From Verrucomicrobiota bacterium (GTDB lineage: Bacteria; Verrucomicrobiota; Kiritimatiellia; JAAZAB01), in the NCBI GenBank assembly GCA_018896395.1, contig JAHIMN010000238.1, forward strand, positions 1 to 7,747: 7,747 nt of DNA. Reading direction: 5' to 3'. Shown piece after piece: positions 6,418-7,747 of the stretch. The notes below the pieces were generated by a model. The model searched no databases, was not told the DNA's origin, and saw only the letters and a list, made by a program, of their open reading frames with translations. The position numbers and the translations under genes are program-made. Numbering within the stretch: position 1 is the first letter of the stretch; every line of letters starts with the position of its first letter.

Positions 6418-6505
6418 ACCGGCTCTACTAATATGATGCATAAGGTAGAGCCGACTTTCCCGCCGGAGGCGGGTCAGCCAAAGGCTGAACGTCGGCTATT
6501 TTCAA
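6390..6505. repeat. 116-bp element with terminal inverted repeats
   Basis: ttgaaaata (6390-6398) and tattttcaa (6497-6505) form perfect 9-bp terminal inverted repeats. Inside are a 7-bp hairpin (6406-6412 with 6418-6424), a 9-bp stem (6420-6428 with 6445-6453), a cccgcc-gga-ggcggg hairpin (6459-6473) and a tcagcc-aaa-ggctga hairpin (6474-6488). A 7-bp stem (6449-6455 with 6491-6497) encloses the last two. The density of nested palindromes fits a MITE- or REP-like element, or a structured mRNA leader. The right end abuts the dapL ribosome binding site. Confidence 0.6.
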
Positions 6506-6510
6506 GGGAG
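6420..6510 (+). promoter_or_regulatory. Structured dapL leader with mutually exclusive stems and RBS
   Basis: Stem A (6420-6428 with 6445-6453) and stem B (6449-6455 with 6491-6497) share bases 6449-6453 and cannot form together. Stem B closes a three-way junction holding the GGA-loop and AAA-loop hairpins and ends just before attttc and the ribosome binding site GGGAG (6506-6510, 8 bases from the ATG). This arrangement could modulate translation or early termination of dapL. If transcription starts at 6424, the left arm of stem A is partly missing, which weakens the switch idea. Confidence 0.3.
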
Positions 6511-6518
6511 AGTCGAAT

Positions 6519-7742
6519 ATGAATTTGCAGACGCTGTTTGCCGAACGGATTGGCGGGGCCGCGTTCGGCCTCTCGAATGAGATCTACAAGTTTGAAAAAA
6601 TCAAGCGCGCCAAGGCGGCGGCCCGCCAGACGCACAAAAGCGTGGAACTGCTGGATTTCGGCGTGGGCGAGCCGGACCAGATGGCGCCCGCGGCCATCCG
6701 CCGCGCGCTGAAGAAAGCCGTGGATGATCCGGCTAACCGCGGCTATGCGGACAACGGCCTGCGCGACTTCAAGGTGGCGGCGGCCGGATACATGGCGGAA
6801 TTCCTTGGCGTCACGGACCTTGCCCCCGATACGGAAATCGTCCACAGCATCGGCTCAAAGCCGGCCCTGGCCATGTTGCCGCTTTGTTTCATCAACCCCG
6901 GCGACGTGGCGCTGGCGACCGTGCCGGGCTATCCGGTCCTGGCCACGCATACGAAATACCTGGGCGGCCGGGTGGTCGAAGTGCCTTTGCTTAAAAAGAA
7001 CGGGTTTTATCCGGACCTCGATGCGATTGACGCCGACACGGCGCGGCGCGCAAAATTGTTTTATGTTAATTACCCGAACAATCCCACCGGCGCGGCGCCG
7101 TCGGAGGAGTTTTTCGATCGCCTGATTGCGTTTGCCCAGCTCCACAACATCCTGATCGTGCAGGATGCCGCCTATGCCACGCTGGTCTATGGTCGCAAGC
7201 CGCTCTCGATCCTCAGCCGGCCGGGCGGCAAGGAAGCGGCCGTGGAACTGCATTCCATGAGCAAGAGTTATAACATGACCGGCTGGCGGCTGGGGTTTGT
7301 GGCGGGGTCGGCGCGGGTTGTCCAGGCCTATGCCGAGGTCAAGGACAATATTGATTCGGGTCAGTTCAAGGCCATTCAACTGGCGGCTTGCGCGGGGATT
7401 GCCGACCGGAAGCTGGCGGATCGGATCAACCGGCATTACCAGCGTCGCCTGCGCAAGATGGTGAAGTGCCTGCGCTCCATCGGCTTCGATGCGCGCCTTC
7501 CGGGCGGCACTTTCTACCTGTATGTGCCTTCTCCGTGCGGCGCAGGCGCGACTGCTTTTGCCACGGCGGAAGACGCATCCCAGTTCCTGATCCGGGAGCA
7601 CTTGATTTCCACCGTGCCGTGGGATGATGCCGGTGCGTTCCTCCGGTTTTCCGCCACCTTTGAATCGGCCGGTAACAAGGATGACGACCGCGTCGTGGCC
7701 GAGCTGGGCGCGCGTTTGGCCAAGGCACAGTTGCGGTTCTGA
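6519..7742 (+). CDS. dapL: LL-diaminopimelate aminotransferase (PLP-dependent)
   Basis: DapL converts tetrahydrodipicolinate and glutamate directly to LL-diaminopimelate and 2-oxoglutarate, bypassing the succinylase/acetylase steps of lysine and peptidoglycan precursor synthesis. The 407-residue protein has a fold-type-I class I/II aminotransferase layout: GVGEPD at 48-53, the phosphate-binding turn GSKPAL at 112-117, YPNNPTG at 185-191, Asp216 (pairs with the PLP ring nitrogen), Tyr219, Schiff-base Lys249 in HSMSKSYNMTGWR, Arg257, and substrate-carboxylate Arg376 in LRFSATFE. From memory, the overall wording (AERIGG, NYPNNPTGA, DSGQF, STVPWDDAG) matches DapL-annotated proteins in anaerobic bacteria rather than aspartate aminotransferases. 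Substrate specificity is inferred from that resemblance. The start is supported by AAGGGAG 8 bases upstream. It is transcribed away from thiD. The gene is complete; only five bases follow its stop. Confidence 0.88.
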   Translation: MNLQTLFAERIGGAAFGLSNEIYKFEKIKRAKAAARQTHKSVELLDFGVGEPDQMAPAAIRRALKKAVDDPANRGYADNGLRDFKVAAAGYMAEFLGVTDLAPDTEIVHSIGSKPALAMLPLCFINPGDVALATVPGYPVLATHTKYLGGRVVEVPLLKKNGFYPDLDAIDADTARRAKLFYVNYPNNPTGAAPSEEFFDRLIAFAQLHNILIVQDAAYATLVYGRKPLSILSRPGGKEAAVELHSMSKSYNMTGWRLGFVAGSARVVQAYAEVKDNIDSGQFKAIQLAACAGIADRKLADRINRHYQRRLRKMVKCLRSIGFDARLPGGTFYLYVPSPCGAGATAFATAEDASQFLIREHLISTVPWDDAGAFLRFSATFESAGNKDDDRVVAELGARLAKAQLRF

Positions 7743-7747
7743 AGAAG

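Noticed and set aside
6449..6497. tRNA-like folded unit
   Set aside because: The three-way junction is only 49 bases and lacks an anticodon arm, T-loop and CCA-proximal stem.
6424..6518. Lysine riboswitch upstream of dapL
   Set aside because: The leader is about 95 bases, too short for the lysine riboswitch core, and its conserved internal motifs were not seen.
6855..7601. 248-codon open frame on the minus strand
   Set aside because: It is antisense to dapL, whose conserved aminotransferase motifs cover the same bases; Arg/His-rich composition is typical of a shadow frame.

Overview
The window reads as chromosomal sequence from a GC-moderate, dense bacterial genome, probably in or near the Planctomycetota-Verrucomicrobiota-Lentisphaerota-Kiritimatiellota (PVC) group. 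This placement is an inference. It rests on a Hanks-type kinase fronted by a CxxC...CxxC zinc ribbon and followed by a large extracytoplasmic region, a DapL-type (not DapE/DapC-type) diaminopimelate aminotransferase, and many short GC-rich palindromic elements between and inside genes. No phage, plasmid, transposase, CRISPR, tRNA or rRNA signal was seen.

Layout, left to right. Positions 1-125 hold a short minus-strand ORF whose last third is a near copy of the 3' end of the thiD gene found 5 kb away, next to a pair of small hairpins. Positions 125-2749 (minus) encode an 874-residue zinc-ribbon Ser/Thr protein kinase with one membrane span. A 192-bp gap with a nested palindrome follows. Positions 2942-4885 (minus) encode a 647-residue clan GH-A glycoside hydrolase with a GH42-like multi-domain layout and no signal peptide. 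After a 149-bp gap with a hairpin comes thiD (5035-5865, minus), which carries an in-frame 75-bp palindromic insertion just before its GTGC catalytic motif. It overlaps by 8 bp the end of a small three-span membrane protein gene (5858-6208, minus). A 310-bp divergent intergenic region (6209-6518) contains a 116-bp element with terminal inverted repeats, which carries a good sigma-70-type promoter and several hairpins. It leads into dapL (6519-7742, plus), complete to its stop codon.

The genes do not form one obvious pathway: ThiD makes the pyrimidine moiety of thiamine, DapL makes LL-diaminopimelate for lysine and peptidoglycan, the hydrolase acts on an unknown sugar, and the kinase is a signalling protein. 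The only tight coupling is membrane protein to thiD. I do not see a convincing new multi-gene system. The most unusual content is the palindromic elements: one tolerated in frame inside an essential-pathway enzyme, one apparently supplying the promoter and leader of dapL, and one beside a duplicated thiD tail.
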